A stretch of DNA of 64,000 nucleotides from Sinomonas notoginsengisoli (GTDB lineage Bacteria; Actinomycetota; Actinomycetes; Actinomycetales; Micrococcaceae): the NCBI RefSeq assembly GCF_021554725.1, contig NZ_JAIZDP010000004.1:1-64000 (forward strand). The letters run 5' to 3'. The translations under genes and the position numbers were made by a program. The notes beneath the pieces are model-generated. The model made no database searches, was not told the DNA's origin, and was given only the letters and a program-made list of their open reading frames with translations. Positions within the stretch are counted from its first letter, which is position 1. Each line of letters starts with the position of its first letter. Positions 35,374 through 43,390 of the stretch are shown piece after piece.

Positions 35374-36297
35374 TTAGGCCCGTGACCTCCACCATGCCAC
35401 CGTGGCCGAGGCCGCCTCCTCGAGCGCCGTCGGCGCCAGGCCGAGCCTGTCCTGCGTGATGCTGGAGTCCATGACGAACGGCCGGGCGAACTGGTACGCC
35501 GTCTCCCCCACCTCGCGAAGCAGGGGAACGACGAGTCCACCGGCGCGGACGAGCCAGGCAGGCAGCACGCGGATCGGCGGCAGCTCCACGCCCGCGGCGT
35601 GTGCGAACGCCGCGGCCAACTCTCGCTGGCTGAGTGCAGGGAGGCTCGGAGCGTGGTGCATGCGGCCCCACTGCTTCGGATCTCGGGCCACCGCGATCAT
35701 GGCCACCGCGAGGTCCTGTACGTAGGTGAAGGTATGCGGCTGGTCCGCGCTTCCGATCAGGTCGAGGGGCTTGCCTGCGAGGATCCGCGGCAGCATGCGG
35801 TCGCCGGCGTGGGAGGCGAGGACACGCGGCCCAAAGAAGTCGCTCGCGGCAACGCTCGCGCTCCGAGCGGGGTGCGCCTGGCGCTCTCGGATGAGCTGCG
35901 CCCGCACTCCGCGCTTCCCACCTACTGCGTTGCGTTCGGAGTCCTCGGCCATCGGCAGGTCCGGCCGCGGGTAGGCGTAGAGGTTCTCAACGAAGACGAC
36001 GACGGCGCCCGCGGCCTCGGCGGCGTCGAGCACCGAGCGCTGGGCGCGGGGCAGTTCCCGTGCCCAGGCCGCCGCGGAGTAGGCGGTGCTCAGGGTGTAG
36101 AACACGGCGGAGGTGCCGTCGAGCTCGCGGGCGAGCAGCGCGCCGTCGTTCACGTCCACAGCCCTGAGATCGATGAGGGGATGTGCGGGACCGTTGCCCG
36201 AGCGGGTGATCACCTTTGCCCGCTCCCCCTGCTGTGCGAGCTTCTGGGCAACGGTCCAGCCGGCCACGCCGGATCCGATCACCGCGTACCGCTGCAT
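35374..36297 (-). CDS. NAD-dependent epimerase/dehydratase-like protein (atypical SDR)
   Basis: 307 residues. N-terminal nucleotide-binding loop YAVIGSGVAGWTVAQKLAQQ has GxGxxG spacing rather than the extended-SDR GxxGxxG; ENLYAYPRPD holds a Tyr where the catalytic Tyr usually is; FTYVQDLAVAMIAVARD is typical of the family. Substrate unknown. Although near the heptose cluster, it is not clearly an HldD. A purine-rich GGGAGAGGGG lies upstream of the ATG. A 7-bp inverted repeat (CCTAGTG/CACTAGG) is in the promoter region at 36315-36354. Confidence 0.8.
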   Translation of the reverse strand: MQRYAVIGSGVAGWTVAQKLAQQGERAKVITRSGNGPAHPLIDLRAVDVNDGALLARELDGTSAVFYTLSTAYSAAAWARELPRAQRSVLDAAEAAGAVVVFVENLYAYPRPDLPMAEDSERNAVGGKRGVRAQLIRERQAHPARSASVAASDFFGPRVLASHAGDRMLPRILAGKPLDLIGSADQPHTFTYVQDLAVAMIAVARDPKQWGRMHHAPSLPALSQRELAAAFAHAAGVELPPIRVLPAWLVRAGGLVVPLLREVGETAYQFARPFVMDSSITQDRLGLAPTALEEAASATVAWWRSRA

Positions 36298-36404
36298 TCG
36301 AGGCCCCTCTCCCGCCTAGTGGAACCGTGGCCGCTCCCTCGCCACCACACTAGGCCGCCGTGGTTCGGCGTACAGAACCATGAAGCGGGCTCCCCGTGGG
36401 AAGC

Positions 36405-37007
36405 CTATCGGCCCTGGTCACGCCGGAGGCGGACCGCCTTGCGTCCGTGCCCGGGCCGGCCCTCGCTCTCAGGTCTGACGGTCTCCGTCTCAGGGAGCTT
36501 GGTGGGTTCTGGGAAGCGGGAGATCATCGCGGGGACCGCCAGGAACGTGAGGATGCACAGTAGTCCGAGGCCTCCTCCGGCCACCCAGGACTGCCAGCGG
36601 CCGAGCACGACATCGAAGATGAGCGACGACGTGCCGACAATCAGGACCGCGGCGAGTCCGAGCGCTACCTTCGCCGCCCATGAGCCGCTCGCGACCAAAC
36701 GGTCCTTCACCTGTTTGCGGAAGAGCCATCGGTGGACACTCAACGGCGTCAGCACCACGAGCAGCGCGATGGCGGCGGTCACGACCATGATGAGGTAGAG
36801 CGCGCGCGAGTAGTCGTCCAGCGCGGCGAAGCGCGATTGGAAGGGCAGTGTCAACAGGAAGCCCGCAACGAGCTGGAGCCCCGTCTGGAGGATGCGCAGC
36901 TCTTGAAGGATCTCGGCCCAGTTCCTGTCCAGCTTCTCGGCATAGGTCTCCCGGCGGTGGTAGAGGGCGGAGCGCTGAGGGGACCGTTCAGTGGCTCCGG
37001 ATGCCAT
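36405..37007 (-). CDS. DUF6328-type membrane protein
   Basis: 200 residues. ETYAEKLDRNWAEILQELRI is the soluble start of the family, followed by four hydrophobic segments (LQLVAGFLLTLPF, ALYLIMVVTAAIALLVVLTPL, KVALGLAAVLIVGTSSLIF, LGLLCILTFLAVPAM) and a charged tail. Function unknown. The assigned ATG has no clear ribosome site, whereas a 12-codon frame beginning at 37026 has AAAGGA and overlaps it, so translation may be coupled or the true start may differ. Confidence 0.75.
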   Translation of the reverse strand: MASGATERSPQRSALYHRRETYAEKLDRNWAEILQELRILQTGLQLVAGFLLTLPFQSRFAALDDYSRALYLIMVVTAAIALLVVLTPLSVHRWLFRKQVKDRLVASGSWAAKVALGLAAVLIVGTSSLIFDVVLGRWQSWVAGGGLGLLCILTFLAVPAMISRFPEPTKLPETETVRPESEGRPGHGRKAVRLRRDQGR

Positions 37008-37101
37008 CGATCTGCTCGCTACTCATGGCCGTGATCCTTTCCGCGCCGCGCACCGACCAACCGGGGCCCGCGTAGACTTCTGTTTCCCCTTCAGCTGCGG
37101 T

Positions 37102-37992
37102 TCACACGTCGGAACGGGCTGCGCCCTCAGCGAGGACCTCTGACGCCTCGGCACTGCGGTCGGTCACGGTGGTGGGGCTCTCGAGGTGGACCGCCTGTGA
37201 GGGGATGATTCCGGCACCGCCGAATCTCTCCATGACACGCCACTGCGCAACGACATCCTCCCCCGAATGGCCAGGAGGAAGGTCGCGCCAGAAACCGAAG
37301 CCGCCGCACACCTCGAGCGCGTCCCGGCGGTACAGGACGCACCCGCCGATCCATGCCACGCGATAAGGCAGCCACTCTCCCGGCTGCAGCCTGCCCTCCT
37401 TGCTCAGGTCGGCGGCGAGATGTGCGAGGTTCGCGGCGTTGTGGAGCCGCCATCGCTCAAAGCCCGGCGTCCCTCGGTCCAGGTGTTCGGGCTGCACCGG
37501 TCCATCCCACAGCGAGAATTCCCGGACCTCGTCGGGACGCCGATCGTCCAAGTAGGAGAGGCCTTGGACCGCCATCCCCACAAACCCGCAACCGAGCGTC
37601 ACGAGTGCTTGGTCCAGCGTGCGCACGGCAGAAGGAGCCAGCCACACGTCGTCGTCCAGAAAGAGGATGCGCGGCGCAGAGGAGGCTTCGAGGAGGGTCT
37701 GGCGGTGCTCCGCCAGACCCCGGGGCGGGCGGTGCTGCTGGACCCGCACAGCGCGGCCCTGGGCCTCGAGGACCCGCAGCATGGCCTCCGCGGCGGGGTG
37801 CGCCCAGTCCGGCGAGCCGTCGCTCTGGTCGCTCACGATGACGCCGAAGTCCTCCGCGTCCTGTGCCGCGAGCCCGGCGAGGGTCGCGGCGAGCTCCGCG
37901 GGCCGATGGCGCGTGGGGATGAGGACCTCGAGTGCCGGGGGCGTGGCACACGGTGCGGTGGCAGCCCACTCCTGGGGCCCTCGCCGCGTCAT
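37102..37992 (-). CDS. family 2 glycosyltransferase
   Basis: 296 residues, GT-A fold. EVLIPTRHRPAELAATL at the start, nucleotide/metal motif ILFLDDDVWL (DxD), acceptor region VAWIGGCVLYRRDALEV and HSGEDVVAQWR. No membrane segments, so cytoplasmic. Its ATG overlaps the stop of the upstream HldE-like gene (ATGA). Likely adds a sugar to the glycan built by this cluster; donor unknown. Confidence 0.88.
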   Translation of the reverse strand: MTRRGPQEWAATAPCATPPALEVLIPTRHRPAELAATLAGLAAQDAEDFGVIVSDQSDGSPDWAHPAAEAMLRVLEAQGRAVRVQQHRPPRGLAEHRQTLLEASSAPRILFLDDDVWLAPSAVRTLDQALVTLGCGFVGMAVQGLSYLDDRRPDEVREFSLWDGPVQPEHLDRGTPGFERWRLHNAANLAHLAADLSKEGRLQPGEWLPYRVAWIGGCVLYRRDALEVCGGFGFWRDLPPGHSGEDVVAQWRVMERFGGAGIIPSQAVHLESPTTVTDRSAEASEVLAEGAARSDV

Positions 37993-39434
37993 CGCTCGGC
38001 CCGCTCGTCGACCGGCTGGGCCAAGCCCCGCTCAACGTATCCGAGCATTTCGAGGCGGCCGCCGACGGCCTCGACCGCGCTCGCCTCGGCGAGCATCTCC
38101 GGCAGGTAGTCCCCGCCCTTCACGTAGACATCCGGCTCGAGGACCTCGATGAGCGGGACGGCAGTCTCCGAGTCGAAGATCAGGGCATGGTCCACCGAGG
38201 CCAGTGCAGCGACGACCGCTGCACGGTCATCCTCCGCCATCTCAGGGGCCACACCGTGGAGACGCCGAGCCGACTCGTCCGAATTCACGCCCACCACGAG
38301 CAGGCCTCCGAGCCGGGACGCCTCCTCGAGGAAGGCGGTGTGCCCGCGATGCAGGCCGTCGAATACCCCATTGGTGAGCACGACGGCGCGTCCCTCCGCC
38401 CGCGCCCGGCGTGCGCCTGCGCGCGCGGTGTCGAGGGCACTGACGGACCGGACCGGTCCGCCCGAGAGCGCCACAGCGAGGCGCTCGCCGCTGCACGCCG
38501 TCGTGCCGCGGGTCTCCACGACGACGTCCGCCGCGGCTTGGCCCACGTCTGCGGCGACCTCGATCGGCAGTCCTACCGCGAGGGCGTAGGCGAGCCCGGC
38601 CACGAACGTGTCGCCCGCACCGACCGCATTCTGCTCCGGTGCTGGGCGGGCACTCGTGGTGTGCGGGGAGCCCGAGCGGCCGAGGAGGATCGTTCCGTCC
38701 GTGTCAAGTGTCACGAGCGTGTGCTTGGCTCCTGTGGCGGCTTCGAGTTCGCGGGAACGGGCGGCCGCCCACTCCCGGCGATCGCCACGGGGGCTCGGCT
38801 CGCCGAGCAGCGCGGCGGCTTCCTCGGCGTTCGGGGTGGCCACGTCCGCTCCGAGGCTCGTCCAACCGGCGAAGTGCCGCGCGTCCACGACGAGGGCGCG
38901 TGCACCACGCCGCAGGGCCACCCGGTCCAGCGCGGCGAGCGCGCCGAGGCCGTAGTCGCACACCACCACCGCGTCCGCTGTGTCCAACACCGCGAGGGCC
39001 CGGTCAGCGACCTCCCTCGCCTCGTCCTCGTCAGCGGGCCTGCATGAATCGACGCGCAGGAGAAGGTGCTCCTGGGCGAGCATGCGCGCCTTGACCGACG
39101 TCGTCTTCCCGGGCCGGCGCACGAGGCCCCCCGCGCCGTCGCCCGCGCCGACCCCCGCCCCTGAGAGGCACGACGACAGCGCCTCGCCGGGCTCGTCGTC
39201 GCCCGCAACCCCGATGAGCACCACCTCGGCTCCGAGCGCCGCGAGGTTGGCAGCCGTATTCGCCGCACCGCCGGGGGCATCGACGGTCCGCTCGATGTCG
39301 AGCACTGGTACGGGGCCCTCACGGCACAGCCGGTCGGCCTCGCCCTCGCACCACCGGTCGAGGATCACGTCCCCGAGGACCAGGACCTTGGGCCGACGCG
39401 CCGCGAGGGCGGAGACGATGTGGTCTGGGTTCAT
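37989..39434 (-). CDS. HldE-like bifunctional heptose-7-phosphate kinase / heptose-1-phosphate adenylyltransferase, copy 1
   Basis: 481 residues, close to E. coli HldE (477). The N-terminal PfkB-type kinase (~1-320) shows VLGDVILDRWCEG, DAPGGAANTAANLAALGAEV and the ATP/anion site NAVGAGDTFVAGLAYA. The C-terminal cytidylyltransferase-fold domain (~345-475) shows VLTNGVFDGLHRGHTAFL (HxGH motif), GVNSDESARRL and DVYVKGGDYLPE. Predicted to make heptose-1,7-bisphosphate and ADP-heptose. ATG 39434 is used; an in-frame TTG at 39467 is less likely. It begins 1 nt after the stop of an aldehyde-dehydrogenase-like remnant and has no strong ribosome site, so it may rely on reinitiation. A second copy is at 41965. 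Confidence 0.88.
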   Translation of the reverse strand: MNPDHIVSALAARRPKVLVLGDVILDRWCEGEADRLCREGPVPVLDIERTVDAPGGAANTAANLAALGAEVVLIGVAGDDEPGEALSSCLSGAGVGAGDGAGGLVRRPGKTTSVKARMLAQEHLLLRVDSCRPADEDEAREVADRALAVLDTADAVVVCDYGLGALAALDRVALRRGARALVVDARHFAGWTSLGADVATPNAEEAAALLGEPSPRGDRREWAAARSRELEAATGAKHTLVTLDTDGTILLGRSGSPHTTSARPAPEQNAVGAGDTFVAGLAYALAVGLPIEVAADVGQAAADVVVETRGTTACSGERLAVALSGGPVRSVSALDTARAGARRARAEGRAVVLTNGVFDGLHRGHTAFLEEASRLGGLLVVGVNSDESARRLHGVAPEMAEDDRAAVVAALASVDHALIFDSETAVPLIEVLEPDVYVKGGDYLPEMLAEASAVEAVGGRLEMLGYVERGLAQPVDERAER

Positions 39435-39435
39435 C

Positions 39436-39881
39436 TCATACCACCGTTCTGTAATCCGTACGGGCAACGACTGGAGGTTCGAGGTGGACTACCTTGGGGC
39501 GGCTCAGCTCGTCGAGCAGCCGGGGCCCGAAGCCCACGGGGCTCCCTGCCTGCGGGAGTCCCGGCGCGTCTGTTCCCGTGGCTCCTTGTGCGAGGCCGTT
39601 GACGACCGGAAGCTCCGCCGCAGCGATCTGCGCGTGCGCGATGTCCCGTGTGAGGACGATCCCCAAGGCCCCGCACGGGTACTCGGCGGCCTCGGCAATG
39701 GCCTCGTCGAAGCTGTGGACCCGGATCACGGCGAGGACCAGCCCGCGCAGCTCAGCGGCAACCGCCTCCATTGACACTGCGGGGCCGGCCTGGGTGGCCT
39801 TGCCGGGGCCTCATCCTGTTCGTTCTCGGATCCGCGCAGTGCTCCTGCGCTCTCTGCCTTCTCCGGCAAAGTGGCGCTCAT
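39436..39881 (-). pseudogene. aldehyde dehydrogenase-like remnant, internally deleted and frameshifted
   Basis: Only the C-terminal ~100 residues of an aldehyde dehydrogenase are recognisable (LVLAVIRVHSFDEAIAEAAE, IVLTRDIAHAQ, ELPVVNGLA); the catalytic Cys region is missing. A very good ribosome site (AGGAGG, 39884-39895 region) precedes an ATG at 39881 that opens a different frame for about 35 codons (MSATLPEKAE) before the recognisable part resumes at about 39777. I read this as one gene that lost its middle. Alternatively the 3' part is a small protein in its own right. The stop is 1 nt from the hldE copy 1 start. Confidence 0.55.
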
Positions 39882-39914
39882 GGCATTCCTCCTGATCAGA
39901 CGTGCAGACGGCTA

Positions 39915-39939
39915 TTACCCCGAGGGCCGGCGTCCAAGC
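39915..39939 (-). promoter_or_regulatory. SigB/SigF-type promoter, hldE copy 1 operon
   Basis: GCTT (36-39 of 39900 block), 15-nt spacer, GGGTAA at 39915-39920 on the minus strand, 33 nt before the ATG at 39881. Fits GNNT-N14-16-GGGTA. Confidence 0.45.
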
Positions 39940-39986
39940 CGCCTCGCCGCGCCCCCCCACCGCTGGGGGCCGTACGTGGTGCAGGC

Positions 39987-40012
39987 GTTTGCCGAAGAGC
40001 ACCCTCGGGTAG
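39987..40012 (+). promoter_or_regulatory. SigB/SigF-type promoter of the first GT9 gene
   Basis: GTTT (39987-39990), 16-nt spacer, GGGTAG (40007-40012), 35 nt before the ATG at 40048. It is back to back with the minus-strand element at 39915. Confidence 0.5.
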
Positions 40013-40047
40013 CGCGTGGGAGACAGGACCGCGAAGGAAGGCAGGCC

Positions 40048-41169
40048 ATGGTAGACCGGGACGAACCGTTCAGAGACGTCGCGAGGCGCTTCGAGGACAT
40101 CAGGAGGATCGCGGTACTCCGCGGAGGCGGCATCGGCGACCTGCTCTCGGCATTCCCGGCGCTCGTGGCACTTAGGGCCACGTATCCCGGCGTGCACATC
40201 ACACTTCTGACGACGCCGCTCCTCGCTGGCCTGCTCGACGGCCGGCCCGGCCCCTACGACTCCGTGAGGATCGTGCCGGTCTTTCCGGAGGCACCGGCCC
40301 CCGAGCGCGTGTTCTGGCGCGACGATCAGGCAACCCTGCGCCTCGTGGACGAGCTCCAGGCCGAACGGCTGGACCTCGCGATCCAGATGCACGGCGGCGG
40401 CCGCAACTCCAATCCGTTCGTCCTCGCGCTTGGCGCCGCCCACGCGGTGGGCTGCTCCACGCCCGACGCGCCCCGTCTCGACCGCCAGCTCCCGCACGTC
40501 TACTACCAGCGTGAAGTGGAGCGCTGGCTTGAGGTCGCTGGCCTCGCCGGTGCCGCCGTGCAGGACCACGAGCCGCGGTTCCTCACAGTGGGCGAGGACC
40601 GAGATGCCGCCCAGCCGTGGCTGGACCCGGAGGCGAGAGGCCTCGTCATCGTGCATCCCGGGGCGAGCGACCCGCGCCGGCGTTGGCCCGCGGAACGGTT
40701 CGCGGAGATCGTCGCAGCCCTCGCCCAGGAGGAGTGGCAGGTGCTCCTGGTCGGTGACACCGGCGAGAAGGCGCTTGCGGAGGGGATTGCGGACGACGCC
40801 GCCAGGGCGGCTCCCAGCGCGGCGCACCGCATCGGCTCGGCAGCCGGCCGCACCGACCTGCACGGCCTGGTCGGCCTGCTCGACGCCGCACGGCTCGTGA
40901 TCGCCAATGACAGCGGGCCGCGGCACCTGGCCCAAGCGCTGGGAACGCCCACGGCGTCGGTGTACTGGGGCCCCAATCTCGTCAACGCCGGGCCCCCGCA
41001 GCGGCGGCACCATCGGGTGCAGGTGTCGTGGCGGCAGCTCTGCCCGGTGTGCGGCGCGGACGGGACCGACCCCCTGGGCCGGTCCTGCCCCCACGAACAG
41101 CCTTGGGTCGCCGACGTGCCTGCCGAGGGCGTGCTCGCGGACGCCCATGACCTGCTGAACGGAGATTAG
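40048..41169 (+). CDS. family 9 glycosyltransferase (heptosyltransferase-like)
   Basis: 373 residues, GT-B fold. IAVLRGGGIGDLLSAFPALVALR is the N-terminal GT9 signature; C-terminal nucleotide-binding features are VIVHPGASDPRRRWPAERF and VIANDSGPRHLAQALGTPT. A Cys-containing segment near the end (LCPVCGADGTDP, RSCPHEQ) resembles the Cys cluster of WaaF-type heptosyltransferases. ATG 40048 is chosen for GAAGGAAGG at about 8 nt; the frame is open upstream. Its stop overlaps the stop of the converging SDR gene (TTAG). Confidence 0.9.
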   Translation: MVDRDEPFRDVARRFEDIRRIAVLRGGGIGDLLSAFPALVALRATYPGVHITLLTTPLLAGLLDGRPGPYDSVRIVPVFPEAPAPERVFWRDDQATLRLVDELQAERLDLAIQMHGGGRNSNPFVLALGAAHAVGCSTPDAPRLDRQLPHVYYQREVERWLEVAGLAGAAVQDHEPRFLTVGEDRDAAQPWLDPEARGLVIVHPGASDPRRRWPAERFAEIVAALAQEEWQVLLVGDTGEKALAEGIADDAARAAPSAAHRIGSAAGRTDLHGLVGLLDAARLVIANDSGPRHLAQALGTPTASVYWGPNLVNAGPPQRRHHRVQVSWRQLCPVCGADGTDPLGRSCPHEQPWVADVPAEGVLADAHDLLNGD

Positions 41170-41900
41170 GGCCAGGAATCCTCCATGGAGCCGGCGACCA
41201 GGAGTTCGCGGACCTCGCAGCCGGGAGGCTGGGAGAGCGCGAACAGCACGGAGCGGGCCACGTCCGAGGGCCGATTGAGCGTGGTCCTGTCGTGGGGCTT
41301 GTACTCCTCGGGGCGGTCGTCGAAAAACGGTGTGTCCATGCCGCCGGGAATGAGGGTCGTGACACCCACTCGGCCCTTGAGCTCTGCGGCAAGGGCGCGG
41401 CTGAACCCGATGATGCCGAATTTCGAGGCGCAATAGGCGGTGGCGCCGGCGGCGCCACGCAGGCCGAGAGTAGAGGCTACCGTCACGACACGCCCGTGCG
41501 ACCTGGTGAGGTGCGGCAGGGCAGCGCGCACGACTGCGGCGGTCCCCAGGAGGTTGACAGCGATGACGCGCTCCCATTCCTCCCCGGGTACCTCGCTGAG
41601 TTCGCCGCAACGGTCCATCCCCGCCGCGCACACCACGGCATCGAGGCCGCCGGTCTCCTCAACGGCGCGCGCTACCGCGGCTTCCGCCGCCTCGCGCTGG
41701 GAGAGGTCCACCGTCCATGCCTTCACTCCCTCCGCGGCCGGCTGCCGGTCCAGGACGAGCGGGTGAGCGCCCTCGGCAGAAGCCGCGGCGACGATGGCGG
41801 CGCCGAGCCCCGATGCGCCCCCGGTCACGAGGATGCGGGCACCCCGCAGCGGGCTCTGGGCGTCCTGGATCTGCTGGTTCTGGGTCACGGTCTGGGTCAT
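41166..41900 (-). CDS. short-chain dehydrogenase/reductase in the heptose cluster
   Basis: 244 residues, classical SDR. VTGGASGLGAAIVAAAS (NAD(P) loop), AAGMD, catalytic Ser in VASTLGLRG and YCASK (Tyr/Lys). It is a classical rather than extended SDR, so it is unlikely to be HldD itself; it could reduce or oxidise a sugar intermediate. AAGGAAGGA is 6 nt upstream. Last gene of the minus-strand operon starting with gmhB. Confidence 0.88.
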   Translation of the reverse strand: MTQTVTQNQQIQDAQSPLRGARILVTGGASGLGAAIVAAASAEGAHPLVLDRQPAAEGVKAWTVDLSQREAAEAAVARAVEETGGLDAVVCAAGMDRCGELSEVPGEEWERVIAVNLLGTAAVVRAALPHLTRSHGRVVTVASTLGLRGAAGATAYCASKFGIIGFSRALAAELKGRVGVTTLIPGGMDTPFFDDRPEEYKPHDRTTLNRPSDVARSVLFALSQPPGCEVRELLVAGSMEDSWP

Positions 41901-41964
41901 CAGGATCCTTCCTTGGTGGTGATGTGGTCAGGTTGTTCCGGTACGGGCCGATCCGGGCCGCGTC

Positions 41965-43389
41965 TCAGCTGAGGCTGGCGATCGCCGTGGCGAGGCCCGT
42001 CGTCGACCGCCCCGGCTCGAGGGGAATGGTGACTACCTCGCCGCCCCAGCGGCGCAGCAGCTGGGTTTCGGGCAGCTTGCTGGCCTCGTAGTCGGCACCC
42101 TTCACCCAGATGTCCGGGCGGAGTTCGCGCAGCAGCTGCTCCGGGGTGTCTTCGGCGAAGACCTCGACCGCGTCCACGCAGCTCAGGCCGAGGAGGAGCT
42201 CCACACGGTCCTGCTGGGACATGAGGGGACGGCTCTCGCCCTTGAGGCGGCGGATCGAGTCGTCGGAGTTGACGCAGACGATGAGACAGTCGCCGAGGTC
42301 GCGCGCCGCCTCGAGGAGTCGAAGGTGCCCGGCATGGAGGAGATCGAAGCATCCTCCGGCAGCCACGACGCGGCCGCCGAGGCTTTGGACCCTCCGGGCG
42401 AGGGAGAATGCCGGCGCTTCCTCTGCCTCGGCGGAGGGCCCGGCCACGAGGCGTGCAGCGCCCTGCGACCCTGCGCCGTCGGCTGCGGCGGGCGGACGGG
42501 TCAAGCTGCCCGCGCCGAGCGAGGACACTCCGCCGCGGGCGAGGAACGATGCGGATGCCGAGACAGCCGCCTCGACAGCCGCTTCGATTCCCTTCCCGTC
42601 GGCCAGGGCCACCGCGAGCGAGGCCGCGAAGCGATCCCCGGCGCCGCAGGAATCCTCGATCCGCAGACCCGTCGAGGGCGCTGCAATGTGCGTGTCGGCA
42701 TCGGGGCCGCAGACGAGCGCGCCGCGCTCGGCCAGGGTCACGATGAGCGAGTCTGCCTTCCACTGCAGCCGAAGCTTTCCGGCCGCGCTGGCCACTGCGT
42801 CGAGCCCGCTCGCTGCGCGACCCGAGAAGGCGAGCAGCTCGGGCAGGTTCGGCGTCACGGCCGCGGCATGGCTGATGGGGGGCGCACCCTGAGGATGCGG
42901 GTCCCAGACCACGGGAACGTGGCGCGCCGCGTCTTCGAGCGCTGCCCGCATCGTCGGGTCGTCTGCGAGGCGGCGCCCGTAGTCGGCCACGACGATGGCG
43001 CCGGCATCCGCGAGAGAATCGAGCATCGCATGGTCCACCAGCGGGAAGGGCCGGGGACCGCAGCCCTCATCGATGCGGGCGATCCGCTGGCCGTCCGCGG
43101 TGACCCTCATCTTCACGGGGGTCGGACCCTGGAGCTCGCCCGCGCTCAGGTGCACGCGATCCAGCAGCGCACGGAGGCGTTCCGAAGCGTGATCATCGGA
43201 AAGCGCGGTCAGGAGCTCGACCTCGTGACCGTCGTCGGCGAGCATGGTTGCCACGAGGCCCGCTCCCCCGGCGCGTTCCTGCCGGTGCGCCACGTCGATG
43301 ACGGGCGCAGGCGCGTCAGGGCACAGCCGGCCTGCGTGCCCGGTCACGTCGATGTCCATGAGCGTATCGCCCACTACGGCAACTTTCAC
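41965..43389 (-). CDS. HldE-like bifunctional kinase/nucleotidyltransferase, copy 2
   Basis: 474 residues. PfkB-type kinase domain (~1-300) with VVGDTLMDIDVTG, ERAGGAGLVATMLADDG and EDSCGAGDRFAASLAVA; an Ala/Gly linker (~300-335); nucleotidyltransferase domain (~340-470) with VVAAGGCFDLLHAGHLRLLE (HxGH), CVNSDDSIRRLKG and DIWVKGADYE. Both active sites look intact, as in copy 1. GTG start with GGAGG 6 nt upstream and only 1 nt from the gmhA stop. Its pairing with gmhA makes it the better candidate for the main heptose pathway. Confidence 0.87.
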   Translation of the reverse strand: MKVAVVGDTLMDIDVTGHAGRLCPDAPAPVIDVAHRQERAGGAGLVATMLADDGHEVELLTALSDDHASERLRALLDRVHLSAGELQGPTPVKMRVTADGQRIARIDEGCGPRPFPLVDHAMLDSLADAGAIVVADYGRRLADDPTMRAALEDAARHVPVVWDPHPQGAPPISHAAAVTPNLPELLAFSGRAASGLDAVASAAGKLRLQWKADSLIVTLAERGALVCGPDADTHIAAPSTGLRIEDSCGAGDRFAASLAVALADGKGIEAAVEAAVSASASFLARGGVSSLGAGSLTRPPAAADGAGSQGAARLVAGPSAEAEEAPAFSLARRVQSLGGRVVAAGGCFDLLHAGHLRLLEAARDLGDCLIVCVNSDDSIRRLKGESRPLMSQQDRVELLLGLSCVDAVEVFAEDTPEQLLRELRPDIWVKGADYEASKLPETQLLRRWGGEVVTIPLEPGRSTTGLATAIASLS

Positions 43390-43390
43390 G

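Noticed and set aside
35374-36297. Epimerase-like protein as the missing HldD
   Set aside because: Its nucleotide loop is GSGVAG rather than the extended-SDR GxxGxxG, no YxxxK is evident at the expected place, and it is outside the heptose operons.
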